From Gammaproteobacteria bacterium (GTDB taxonomy: Bacteria; Pseudomonadota; Gammaproteobacteria; UBA7966): a stretch of 22,966 bases of DNA. Made by a program: the position numbers and the translations under genes. Below are positions 16,324 to 22,966 of this stretch, one piece after another (positions within the stretch are counted from its first letter, which is position 1; each line of letters starts with the position of its first letter). The stretch lies in NCBI GenBank assembly GCA_003485715.1, contig DNIF01000120.1, positions 1-22,966 on the forward strand, given 5' to 3'. A model generated the notes under the pieces. That model was not told the DNA's origin and did not search any database. It saw only the letters and a list, made by a program, of their open reading frames with translations.

Positions 16324-16970
16324 ACGTGGGTGCGGGTCGGGATCGCGAGCTAGGGGCGGCCAATCGCCGCACGGCGCTCACGCTCGGGGCGGTGGTGCTG
16401 GGGATGTTCGGATTCGGCTACGCGCTGGTTCCGCTCTACGAGATCATCTGCGATCTCACCGGGCTGAACGGAACTACGCGCCGCCTGGACGCGGCCACTG
16501 CCAGTACCGCCCTGGTGGACGGAAATCGCGAGGTGACGGTGCAATTTCTTGGACAGACCAACGGCCTGCCGTGGGATTTCTACCCCCTGACCAAGGTCGT
16601 GAAGGTCCGCCCCGGGGAAGCGACCCCGATTGAGTTTTTCGCCCACAACCGCGGACGCACCGCCATGATCGGTACGGCGGTACACAGTGTGTCGCCGAGT
16701 GAGGCGGCGCGATATTTCGTGAAGACCGACTGCTTTTGCTTCAGCGAGCAACGCCTCGGGGCCGGGGAATCGCAGGTGATGCCGGTACGCTTCGTGGTGA
16801 GCAGCCACCTGCCGAAGTCCGTAAGCACCATGACCCTCGCCTACACCTTCTTTCTCAAGCCGATCGCCAGTCATCCCGGCGCAATCCAGCGCGGGTTGGC
16901 GCTGCTCAACGAGTCTCCGATCCGACGCCTGGAGCAGATCCTCTGCCGCCGGGGTGAGTCAGCCGGTTGA
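16320..16970 (+). CDS. ctaG: Cytochrome c oxidase assembly protein CtaG (Cox11)
   Basis: CtaG/Cox11 delivers copper to the CuB site of subunit I. The 216 residues begin with a short cytoplasmic part and one membrane helix (about 20-40, ending in GYALVPLYEIICDLTGLNG, a family hallmark), followed by a periplasmic immunoglobulin-like domain. The copper-binding motif CFCF (C138, C140) in KTDCFCFSEQ is intact. The family motif PVRFVVSSHLP precedes the C-terminal strand. The ATG at 16320 overlaps the stop of the preceding small gene. coxC follows after 116 bases. Confidence 0.95.
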   Translation: MNVGAGRDRELGAANRRTALTLGAVVLGMFGFGYALVPLYEIICDLTGLNGTTRRLDAATASTALVDGNREVTVQFLGQTNGLPWDFYPLTKVVKVRPGEATPIEFFAHNRGRTAMIGTAVHSVSPSEAARYFVKTDCFCFSEQRLGAGESQVMPVRFVVSSHLPKSVSTMTLAYTFFLKPIASHPGAIQRGLALLNESPIRRLEQILCRRGESAG

Positions 16971-17086
16971 TGCCGGCGGGATCTGGAGCGATCGGGGCCG
17001 ACAAGCGGGCGTCGTAGCCAGTAGGTAAATAGCAGTAAGCACAACGATAAGCACGACCAGGGAAAATCCACCGGGGAGGCAGCGAA

Positions 17087-17971
17087 ATGGCGTCATCGAA
17101 TACCCAGACACCGGCCTATTACGTGCCGGATTCAAGCATATGGCCAATCGTTGGGGCGGTGGGCCTGTTCCTGACGGCCTTTGGCTTCGCCAACTCGCTC
17201 AATCACCACGCCAACGGCATGACGATCATGAACGTGGGCTTGGTGGTGATGCTCGTGATGATTTGGGGCTGGTTTTCGGATGTCATTTCCGAGAGCGTGG
17301 CCGGAAAGTACAGCCCTCAGGTGGATATCAGCTTTCGCTGGGGGATGATCTGGTTCATCGTCTCCGAGGTGATGTTCTTCGCAGCATTCTTCGGTGCGCT
17401 CTTCTATGCGCGGCAGTTCTCCGTGCCGTGGTTGGGTGGTGACGGCTCCAAGGGGCCTCTGCAGGAACTGATCTGGCCGGCCTTCGACGCCACCTGGCCG
17501 CTGCTGCAGTTACCCGACGCCACGCATCTCGAGCCGGCGGCCGGCGTCATCGGTCCATGGGGCCTGCCGCTCATCAACACCCTCATTCTGCTCACATCGG
17601 GTGCGACGGTTACGTGGGCGCATCATGCGTTGCTGCACGAAGATCGTCGCGGGCTGATTGCGGGCTTGGCGCTGACCGTGACCTTGGGATTCATCTTCGT
17701 GTACCTCCAGATTCTGGAGTACGGCCATGCCATGCACGAATATCACCTGACGATGGCTTCAGGCATCTACGGTGCGACTTTCTTCATGCTCACAGGGTTT
17801 CACGGTTTCCATGTGACACTCGGCGCCATCATGCTGACCGTCATCCTGGCGCGTGCCATCTGGGGACACTTCTCGCCGCAGAATCACTTTGCCTTCGAGG
17901 CGGTCGCCTGGTATTGGCACTTCGTCGACGTGGTGTGGCTCGGGTTGTTCATCTTCGTTTACTGGCTTTGA
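17087..17971 (+). CDS. coxC: Cytochrome c oxidase subunit III
   Basis: Subunit III stabilises subunit I and supports proton uptake. The 294 residues contain seven membrane helices and recognisable family blocks: PYYVPD-like start (AYYVPDSSIWP), RWGMIWFIVSEVMFFAAFFGALFY, the conserved LLTSGATVTWAHHAL, YGHAMHEYHLTMASGIYGATFF, TGFHGFHVTLG and the ending AVAWYWHFVDVVWLGLFIFVYW. GGGGAGG at 17073-17079, seven bases before the ATG, supports the start. The 3' end overlaps by 13 bases the convergent DUF2909 gene. Confidence 0.97.
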   Translation: MASSNTQTPAYYVPDSSIWPIVGAVGLFLTAFGFANSLNHHANGMTIMNVGLVVMLVMIWGWFSDVISESVAGKYSPQVDISFRWGMIWFIVSEVMFFAAFFGALFYARQFSVPWLGGDGSKGPLQELIWPAFDATWPLLQLPDATHLEPAAGVIGPWGLPLINTLILLTSGATVTWAHHALLHEDRRGLIAGLALTVTLGFIFVYLQILEYGHAMHEYHLTMASGIYGATFFMLTGFHGFHVTLGAIMLTVILARAIWGHFSPQNHFAFEAVAWYWHFVDVVWLGLFIFVYWL

Positions 17972-18237
17972 TCAGCCGGGGGTGCCGGTGATACGGAGCG
18001 TTCCGTGCTCACCGGCACAAGCCCGTGCGGTTTGATGAGGCCAAACCCTGATGCCATCAATAGCAGCGCGACGACGCCGAAGGACAGCGCCACCCGCAGC
18101 GTGAGCGCCTTCACGGCAGCCTTCGAATCTTCACTCCCGCGCGAGCTCATGGCGATGCGGCGGAACGCAACACTCAGGCTGATGACGACCATGCCAAGCA
18201 CGCAGATGACGAGATATTTCACCAGTGGTTCGAACAT
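17959..18237 (-). CDS. Twin transmembrane protein, DUF2909 family
   Basis: The 92-residue protein has two membrane helices (about 6-24, VKYLVICVLGMVVISLSVAF, and 47-65, LRVALSFGVVALLLMASGFG) joined by a polar loop (RRIAMSSRGSEDSKAAVKAL), and ends the second helix with GLIKPHGL. This layout and the xxxIxPHGL ending match DUF2909, which is regularly found on the opposite strand next to coxC in gammaproteobacteria. The C-terminal tail (VPVSTERSVSPAPPADQSQ) is longer than usual. The ATG at 18237 is 18 bases from the divergent SURF1 start, so its promoter must lie within SURF1. Role in the oxidase is inferred from position only. Confidence 0.8.
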   Translation of the reverse strand: MFEPLVKYLVICVLGMVVISLSVAFRRIAMSSRGSEDSKAAVKALTLRVALSFGVVALLLMASGFGLIKPHGLVPVSTERSVSPAPPADQSQ

Positions 18238-18255
18238 CGGCGTGGCACTCCTGGT

Positions 18256-19017
18256 TTGAGCGTGGGAATCGACATTAACGACAGGCAGCCACGACCACGC
18301 TCTCGCCCCCCGGTTCTGCCTGCCGTCGTTTGCCTGGTGTTCTTCGTGTTGATGCTCGGTCTGGGCATTTGGCAACTGGATCGCGCCCGACAGAAGGATC
18401 TGCGTCACACACGCTATCTCGCGAACGTCGCGGGTGAGCCCTGTCGCGAGCTGGCTTGCCTCGAGCTTCTGATCGTAGACCCTGACGCCCCCGGTCGGCG
18501 TGTGCAACAGGGCTCTCCGTCTTGGCTGCCGCTGCGCATGCTGCTCGATAATCAGGTGCATCACGGCCGCGCCGGTTACCTGTTGCTCCAGGCACTTGAT
18601 ACCACGCCGGCCATCCTGGTGCAGCGTGCCTTCGTCGAAGCGGCGTCCGAGCGCGGTCAGACGCCGGCATTGCCGGAGCTGTCGGGCTCGGCGGGTCTCG
18701 AGGCAGAGATCGCCTGGTCGCCGGCAACGGGATTGCAGTTGTCCGCCGTCGTCGAGGCGGAGCCGATGGCATCCGGGCTGGTGCGGCTACAGTCACTCGA
18801 TCCTGCGATACTGGAGGTACTTCTCGGCCGAGCGGTCGCGCCGTTGGTCTTGCGCGAACTTCCAGTCGGTCAGAGTGGTCCGTTGCGACCATGGCGAACC
18901 CCGGGGAGTGGCGCAGATCGACATCGCGCCTACGCCCTGCAGTGGTTCACGATGGCTGCAGTGCTAGCCTGGCTGTACTGGATGCATCGCCAGCGACGAG
19001 GCAGATCCGGATCCTGA
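18256..19017 (+). CDS. SURF1 family cytochrome oxidase assembly protein
   Basis: SURF1 proteins help place heme a into subunit I. The 253 residues show the family layout: one membrane helix near the N-terminus (about 20-40, VCLVFFVLMLGLGIWQLDRA, where GxWQLxR is diagnostic), a large periplasmic domain, and a second helix near the C-terminus (HRAYALQWFTMAAVLAWLYW, with the diagnostic YALQWF). The central domain has diverged, but the LLDNQVHHGRAGYLLLQAL segment matches the family. The start is uncertain: TTG at 18256 is used here, GTG at 18262 is possible; neither has a clear ribosome-binding site. The next gene begins four bases after the stop. Confidence 0.9.
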   Translation: MSVGIDINDRQPRPRSRPPVLPAVVCLVFFVLMLGLGIWQLDRARQKDLRHTRYLANVAGEPCRELACLELLIVDPDAPGRRVQQGSPSWLPLRMLLDNQVHHGRAGYLLLQALDTTPAILVQRAFVEAASERGQTPALPELSGSAGLEAEIAWSPATGLQLSAVVEAEPMASGLVRLQSLDPAILEVLLGRAVAPLVLRELPVGQSGPLRPWRTPGSGADRHRAYALQWFTMAAVLAWLYWMHRQRRGRSGS

Positions 19018-19021
19018 TGCC

Positions 19022-19603
19022 ATGTCTGACACCACGCCCCTAGCCTCCGACCAGGCGCCGACCAAGTCCCGGGGGCGGCCTCGGCTAGTCGTGGCCGCCG
19101 TGATTGGTGCCTTCGTGCTTCCCATTCTGCTGGCCTGGGGCACGGTCTTCGGCTTTCTTCCCGATTGGCTATCGGGACGCTTGAATAACGGAACACTGTT
19201 GCCCGAAGGAAGCACGCTGCCAGTAGCGGACGCTACCGCAGCCCCCCTCGAGCGAGTCTTTGGACAATGGTCCGTGCTGGTGCTGACCACACCGGATTGC
19301 GTTGCACCGTGTCGGCTGGATGACGCGATGCTGCACCGTTTTGCGCAAGCGATCGCGGTCGACGGCGAGCGCGTGTCAATCTACCGCGCCGGTGCGCACA
19401 ACCTGACACCGGCCGGCGTGCGAGCCCTGCCCATGAGTGAGTCGGAGCGACAGGCCATTGCAGCACTCGTCAGTGGCACTACCCTCGATGCCCTCATAGT
19501 CGATTATCAACGGCGCCCGGTGCTGGCCTATCCCGCACCGGCTGAACCAGCCGCCATCCTCCGGGATCTGCGGCGTCTCCTGCGTGCCAGCCGCGCGCCT
19601 TGA
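19022..19603 (+). CDS. Membrane-anchored protein with CxxxC motif, thioredoxin/Sco-like
   Basis: This 193-residue protein is not recognised with certainty. It has a basic cytoplasmic start, one membrane helix (about 22-46, LVVAAVIGAFVLPILLAW) and a domain outside the membrane. The segment WSVLVLTTPDCVAPCRLDDAML (C93 and C97, CxxxC) followed by a helix resembles the thioredoxin-fold start of Sco copper chaperones, whose CxxxC binds copper for CuA. The second half ends with DALIVDYQRRPVLAYPAPAEPAAILRDL, like a thioredoxin-fold strand-turn-helix. A distal histidine equivalent is not obvious. It sits between SURF1 and ctaA, a place where a related membrane protein is common in gammaproteobacteria. 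Copper or thiol handling for CoxB is inferred. Confidence 0.7.
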   Translation: MSDTTPLASDQAPTKSRGRPRLVVAAVIGAFVLPILLAWGTVFGFLPDWLSGRLNNGTLLPEGSTLPVADATAAPLERVFGQWSVLVLTTPDCVAPCRLDDAMLHRFAQAIAVDGERVSIYRAGAHNLTPAGVRALPMSESERQAIAALVSGTTLDALIVDYQRRPVLAYPAPAEPAAILRDLRRLLRASRAP

Positions 19604-19615
19604 GGCATGGTTCAG

Positions 19616-20617
19616 ATGCCCTTGCTTTCGCGCGTACTCCTGGCTGCCACGCTTCTGGCGATCTTCGTGATCGTGCTGGGTGCCTATGTCCGCCTGTCGG
19701 ATGCCGGGCTCGGCTGCCCGGATTGGCCGGGTTGCTACGGAAGACTCGTTCCCCCGACTGCGAGCGAAGCCGTGGCCGAGGCGAACGCTGCCTTCCCGGA
19801 GCGCGCAGTCGAGGTGGCGAAGGCCTGGAAGGAACAAGTTCACCGCTACGCCGCCAGCCTGCTCGGGCTGTTCATCATCGCCATAGCCTTCCTGCATCGG
19901 CGCTACCCCGGGCACCCGGCCGGACGTATCCCACTCGTGCTGGTGGTGCTGGTGATCTTTCAGGGGCTGCTCGGCATGTGGACCGTGACGCTACTGTTGA
20001 AGCCGCTGGTCGTCACCGCGCACCTGCTGGGTGGTCTGACCACGCTCGCGCTGCTGTGGTGGACCTTCCTCACGGTGCGGAGTGCGGGCACCTATGCGAG
20101 ATCCGGATCGCTGCTCGGAACGTGGCTGACGGTGGCGCTCGCTGTACTCACGGTGCAGATCGCGCTCGGCGGATGGACCAGCACCAATTATGCGGCGTGG
20201 GCCTGCGGCACGACCTTCCCCGACTGCCATGGCCGCTTCTGGCCAGAAATGGACTTCAGCGCCGGTTTCACGCTCTGGCATGGACTGGGTATCGATTACG
20301 AATTCGGGATCCTCGATACGCCGGCACGCACGGCCATCCACTGGGCGCATCGCTTGTTCGCTGTGGTGACCGCGGTCGTGCTGGGTGCCACCGCCTTGTG
20401 CTTGCTGCGATGCAGCTCACGCGCATTGCGGCAGATCGGGGCTGCGCTGTTCGTTCTGCTTGCCCTCCAGCTCGCACTCGGAGTCTCCAATGTGATTTAC
20501 GGACTGCCACTCTGGACGGCTGTGGCCCACAATGGTGGGGCAGCCGCACTGCTGCTGTGCCTGGTCACGGGGATCCATCGCGCGAGCCGGCTTGGCCGGG
20601 AGCATTCGGGGAGCTGA
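19616..20617 (+). CDS. ctaA: Heme A synthase (CtaA/COX15 family)
   Basis: CtaA oxidises the C8 methyl of heme O to a formyl group to make heme A for the oxidase. The 333 residues have eight predicted membrane helices and conserved family features: GAYVRLSDAGLGCPDWPGCYG near the N-terminus with its cysteine pair, KEQVHRYAAS and VTAHLLGG (heme-ligating histidines of the first half), and IHWAHRLFA and VAHNGGAA in the second half. A second cysteine pair lies in ACGTTFPDCHG. ATG 19616 is preferred because GAGG at 19602-19605 lies ten bases upstream; the ATG at 19607 is only one base from that site. ctaB follows after seven bases. Confidence 0.94.
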   Translation: MPLLSRVLLAATLLAIFVIVLGAYVRLSDAGLGCPDWPGCYGRLVPPTASEAVAEANAAFPERAVEVAKAWKEQVHRYAASLLGLFIIAIAFLHRRYPGHPAGRIPLVLVVLVIFQGLLGMWTVTLLLKPLVVTAHLLGGLTTLALLWWTFLTVRSAGTYARSGSLLGTWLTVALAVLTVQIALGGWTSTNYAAWACGTTFPDCHGRFWPEMDFSAGFTLWHGLGIDYEFGILDTPARTAIHWAHRLFAVVTAVVLGATALCLLRCSSRALRQIGAALFVLLALQLALGVSNVIYGLPLWTAVAHNGGAAALLLCLVTGIHRASRLGREHSGS

Positions 20618-20624
20618 ACGACTG

Positions 20625-21524
20625 ATGACGACGACAGCCATCGCCCAGCGACGCACCTCTTGGCGCGACTACCTCGAACTGTGCAAGCCGCGAGTCGTTG
20701 CACTCATCGTGTTCACGGCCCTGGTCGGCATGTTGCTGGCCACGCCCAACTGGTTGCCACTCAGCACGGTGCTGCCCGCCACCTTGGGCATTGCGCTGGC
20801 GGCGGCGTCAGCGGCGGCAATCAATCATGTGGCGGATCACCGCATCGATGCGCTCATGGCGCGTACCCGCAGCCGCCCGTTGCCCCAAGGCGGGATTGGC
20901 CGTCCGCAAGCGCTGCTCTTTGCAGCCGTCATCGGCTCGCTTGGCCTCTACCTGCTCGTCGCCTGGGTGAATGTGCTGACAGCGGTGCTGACCTTCGCCT
21001 CACTGGTGGGCTACGCCGTCATCTACACCCTGTATCTGAAGCGTGCCACGCCGCAGAACATCGTCATCGGCGGCGCGGCCGGCGCGGCACCACCCGTGCT
21101 GGGCTGGACGGCAGTCACGGGTGAAGTCGATCCCCATGCGCTGCTCCTCTTCCTCATCATCTTTGCCTGGACCCCGCCGCACTTCTGGGCGTTGGCCATC
21201 TATCGCCACAAGGATTACGCGCGCGCAGATGTCCCGATGCTGCCGGTCACTCATGGCGTGGATTTCACTCGCCTGCAGGTGTTGCTCTATACGGTGCTGC
21301 TCACCATCGTGACGCTGCTGCCTTACCTCACGTACATGAGCGGCGCCATCTACCTGACTGGTGCCCTGTTGCTCGACCTGGGATTCCTTTACTACGCCAG
21401 CGCACTCATGGTGAGTCGCGACGAGCGCATCGCCATCGATACCTTCCGCTATTCCATCTGGTACCTGATGGGGATCTTCGCCTTTCTGCTCGCCGACCAT
21501 TACGCCAGCGCGCTGCTGGGGTAG
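20625..21524 (+). CDS. ctaB: Protoheme IX farnesyltransferase (heme O synthase)
   Basis: CtaB (also called CyoE) attaches a farnesyl group to heme B, producing heme O, the substrate of CtaA. The 299 residues carry the UbiA-family prenyl-diphosphate motif NHVADHRIDALMARTRSRPLP (N, D, D and the RTRSRPLP segment) and the later loop YTLYLKRATPQNIVIGG and YRHKDYARADVPMLPV, with multiple membrane helices. The ATG at 20625 gives the family length; an in-frame open stretch upstream to 20532 overlaps ctaA and is unrelated. It ends 20 bases before the stop codon of the convergent rpoH. ctaA and ctaB together convert heme B to heme A for the oxidase encoded upstream. Confidence 0.95.
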   Translation: MTTTAIAQRRTSWRDYLELCKPRVVALIVFTALVGMLLATPNWLPLSTVLPATLGIALAAASAAAINHVADHRIDALMARTRSRPLPQGGIGRPQALLFAAVIGSLGLYLLVAWVNVLTAVLTFASLVGYAVIYTLYLKRATPQNIVIGGAAGAAPPVLGWTAVTGEVDPHALLLFLIIFAWTPPHFWALAIYRHKDYARADVPMLPVTHGVDFTRLQVLLYTVLLTIVTLLPYLTYMSGAIYLTGALLLDLGFLYYASALMVSRDERIAIDTFRYSIWYLMGIFAFLLADHYASALLG

Positions 21525-21544
21525 AAGCGCGGGCCGCAGCCGGG

Positions 21545-22420
21545 CTAGGTAGCAGGCGCCACTACCGCGCGCATGCGGGTAAGCGCCTTCTGCTCGATCT
21601 GTCGCACGCGCTCTGCCGACACACCCAGTTCAGCGGCGAGTTCATGCAGTGTCGCCTTCTCGCCTTCTTCGACGAGCCAGCGCGCTTCGATGATGCGGCG
21701 TGATCGCGCATCCAGCGCCGCGAGCGCTGCGGTCAGGGCGCGGTCGAGGCGGTCACGCTCCGACTTCTCCTCGAAGGTACGGGCCGGCTCGAAACGCTGG
21801 TCGGCCAGGGCTCTATGGGCAATCACGGCGCCCTCGGCCTCATCAGCCATCGCCGTGCCCTCGAGCGAGAAGTCCCGCTGGGCAAGCCGGGCCTCCATTT
21901 CCCGTACCTCCTGCGTCTCGACGCCGAGGTCGCGGGCGATATCGGCGGCCTCATCCGCTCGTAGCCAGCCCAGGCTCTTGCGGGCGCTGCGCAGATTGAA
22001 GAAGAGCCGGCGCTGGGACTTGGTGGTCGCCATCCGGACGATGCGCCAGTTGCGCACGATGAATTCGTGGATCTCGGCCCTGATCCAGTGCACGGCGAAA
22101 GACACCAGGCGCACCCCCCGTTCGGGGTCGAAGCGGCGCACGGCCTTCATCAGGCCGAGGTTACCTTCCTGGATGAGGTCGGACTGATTGAGGCCGTAGC
22201 CGTCGTAGCCGCGGGCGATACGGACGACGAAACGCAGGTGCGACAGTACGAGCTGGCGAGCGGCGTCGAGGTCATCGGTGGCCCGGTAGCGCAGGGCCAA
22301 GGCGGTTTCTTCCGCAGCGGTCAGCAGCGGCAGGGCGCGCACGGCATTGATATAGGCACCGAGTGAGCTACCGGGTACGAGGGGAAAATCGGTCTGGACA
22401 GTCATCAGGGCATGGTTCAT
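21545..22420 (-). CDS. rpoH: RNA polymerase sigma-32 factor RpoH
   Basis: RpoH directs RNA polymerase to heat-shock promoters. The 291 residues match the expected length (E. coli 284). Region 2 has LRFVVRIARGYDGYGLNQSDLIQEGNLGLMKAVRRFD and VRLVSFAVHWIRAEIHEFI, typical of sigma-70 family core binding and -10 recognition. The RpoH box QRRLFFNLR, diagnostic of this subfamily, follows. Region 4 ends with LHELAAELGVSAERVRQIEQKALTRMR. The ATG at 22420 is preceded by AGGAAGG at 22436-22430, nine bases upstream. A CIRCE-type inverted repeat lies just upstream, which suggests repression by HrcA. It converges with ctaB. Confidence 0.96.
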   Translation of the reverse strand: MNHALMTVQTDFPLVPGSSLGAYINAVRALPLLTAAEETALALRYRATDDLDAARQLVLSHLRFVVRIARGYDGYGLNQSDLIQEGNLGLMKAVRRFDPERGVRLVSFAVHWIRAEIHEFIVRNWRIVRMATTKSQRRLFFNLRSARKSLGWLRADEAADIARDLGVETQEVREMEARLAQRDFSLEGTAMADEAEGAVIAHRALADQRFEPARTFEEKSERDRLDRALTAALAALDARSRRIIEARWLVEEGEKATLHELAAELGVSAERVRQIEQKALTRMRAVVAPAT

Positions 22421-22441
22421 GTTTGATTGCCTTCCTGCATG

Positions 22442-22468
22442 CTAGCACTCTAGGCGATTGAGTGCTAA
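22442..22468. promoter_or_regulatory. CIRCE element (HrcA operator) upstream of rpoH
   Basis: On the plus strand the left arm is CTAGCACTC (22442-22450), then nine bases, then GAGTGCTAA (22460-22468). The consensus is TTAGCACTC, nine bases, GAGTGCTAA, so 17 of 18 arm bases match and the spacing is exact. It lies 22-48 bases before the rpoH start codon, outside the ribosome-binding site, where a repressor would block transcription. CIRCE is known as the operator of the heat-shock repressor HrcA, usually in front of groESL or hrcA-dnaK. Confidence 0.85.
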
Positions 22469-22546
22469 GAACGGGGCAGGTTCCCGTTGGCAGGGCGGGC
22501 AAACCTTTTCGGCCGGATACCCCAAGCCTGGAGCCGTTCGCAAACG

Positions 22547-22966
22547 ATGACCCACCCGTCGATCGAGGCCGCAAGTGCGGTCGTGAGGTCAAAGATCGAG
22601 GCCACTCCCGGACCTTTGCCGCCCGGTTTCCTGGTCGAGGTGCTGCTGACCTGGTGGCGTCGGCATCTGGCGCTCGTGCATCGGGACGACGGGGTGAGCT
22701 CGCCTCGCTGGCAGGAGGCCGTGGCGCTCACTGAGCAACTCCTCTGGAGTGTGGCACCCAAGTCCGATGATGCCGCGCGCAAGCGCTTGCAGGACTCTCT
22801 GGAGTCCTTGGTCGCGGGCATCAAGGTCGCCTTGCATCGGGCCGGCATGGCAGACGCTCAGCGACATGCCTTCCTCCTGGAACTGGCCGAGGTACACATA
22901 GCCCGCCTGAACCCGGAGCGACCGGGGCGCTATGCCCAGCCCCCGGAGTCGCTGTCGGCGTCCGAC
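22547..22966 (+). CDS. DUF1631-like protein (partial, 3' end outside window)
   Basis: An open frame of 140 codons begins at ATG 22547 and runs to the right edge without a stop. The sequence PPGFLVEVLLTWWRRHLALVH, then RWQEAVALTEQLLWSVAPK and LESLVAGIKVALHRAGM, resembles the DUF1631 family, large proteobacterial proteins of unknown function in which the LLWSVxPK motif is conserved. In the long members this motif lies far from the N-terminus, whereas here it falls around residue 78. This is therefore either a short version or a different start. The start has only a distant GGAG (22530-22533). Its start is 78 bases from the CIRCE element, in the opposite direction to rpoH. Confidence 0.6.
   Translation, partial: MTHPSIEAASAVVRSKIEATPGPLPPGFLVEVLLTWWRRHLALVHRDDGVSSPRWQEAVALTEQLLWSVAPKSDDAARKRLQDSLESLVAGIKVALHRAGMADAQRHAFLLELAEVHIARLNPERPGRYAQPPESLSASD

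Noticed and set aside
1..22966. tRNA or rRNA genes, CRISPR arrays, insertion sequences, phage genes
   Set aside because: No tRNA-like cloverleaf, regular short repeat array, transposase or integrase motif was noticed; gene order is conserved core chromosome throughout.

Overview
This is a GC-rich bacterial chromosomal segment with the gene order typical of a gammaproteobacterial replication-origin region. The order is yidD-rnpA-rpmH (minus strand) divergent from dnaA-dnaN-recF-gyrB (plus strand). The five-gene biotin block bioB-F-H-C-D, with a ComF/GntX-type gene divergent from it, and the coxB-ctaD-ctaG-coxC cluster with a twin-transmembrane DUF2909 gene, resemble Pseudomonas, Chromatiales and Ectothiorhodospiraceae relatives. 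The genus cannot be named from sequence reading alone.

Region 1 (1-7129), replication and RNA/ribosome core. The minus-strand operon rpmH-rnpA-yidD runs off the left edge. dnaA, dnaN, recF and gyrB follow on the plus strand. The dnaA-dnaN gap has three DnaA-box-like 9-mers within nested inverted repeats, next to an AT-richer stretch, and is the best oriC candidate. recF carries two near-perfect palindromic parS (ParB-binding) sites inside its coding sequence.

Region 2 (7096-12457), biotin synthesis. A ComF-like phosphoribosyltransferase gene lies on the minus strand. bioB, bioF, bioH, bioC and bioD run on the plus strand with overlapping or closely spaced junctions. BioC and BioH make the pimeloyl thioester precursor, and BioF and BioB carry out later steps with BioD; no bioA is present here.

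Region 3 (12676-21524), heme-A cytochrome c oxidase and its assembly. In order: a DUF2244 membrane protein; coxB with a fused cytochrome c domain; ctaD; a 55-residue single-helix protein; ctaG (copper delivery); coxC; a minus-strand DUF2909 gene; SURF1; a membrane-anchored protein with a CxxxC motif resembling Sco proteins; ctaA; and ctaB (heme O and heme A synthesis). Structural subunits, copper insertion and heme A supply are therefore encoded together.

Region 4 (21545-22966), heat shock. rpoH lies on the minus strand, convergent with ctaB, and is preceded by a nearly perfect CIRCE element (HrcA operator). A DUF1631-like gene is divergent from it and runs off the right edge.

I found no tRNA, rRNA, CRISPR array, insertion sequence or phage gene. 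The window is a conserved core region, and I see no sign of a new multi-gene system. The observations most worth checking are the CIRCE site before rpoH, the parS pair in recF, the nested palindromes at the putative oriC, the missing ordinary start codon of rnpA, and the small or poorly described proteins in the oxidase cluster.
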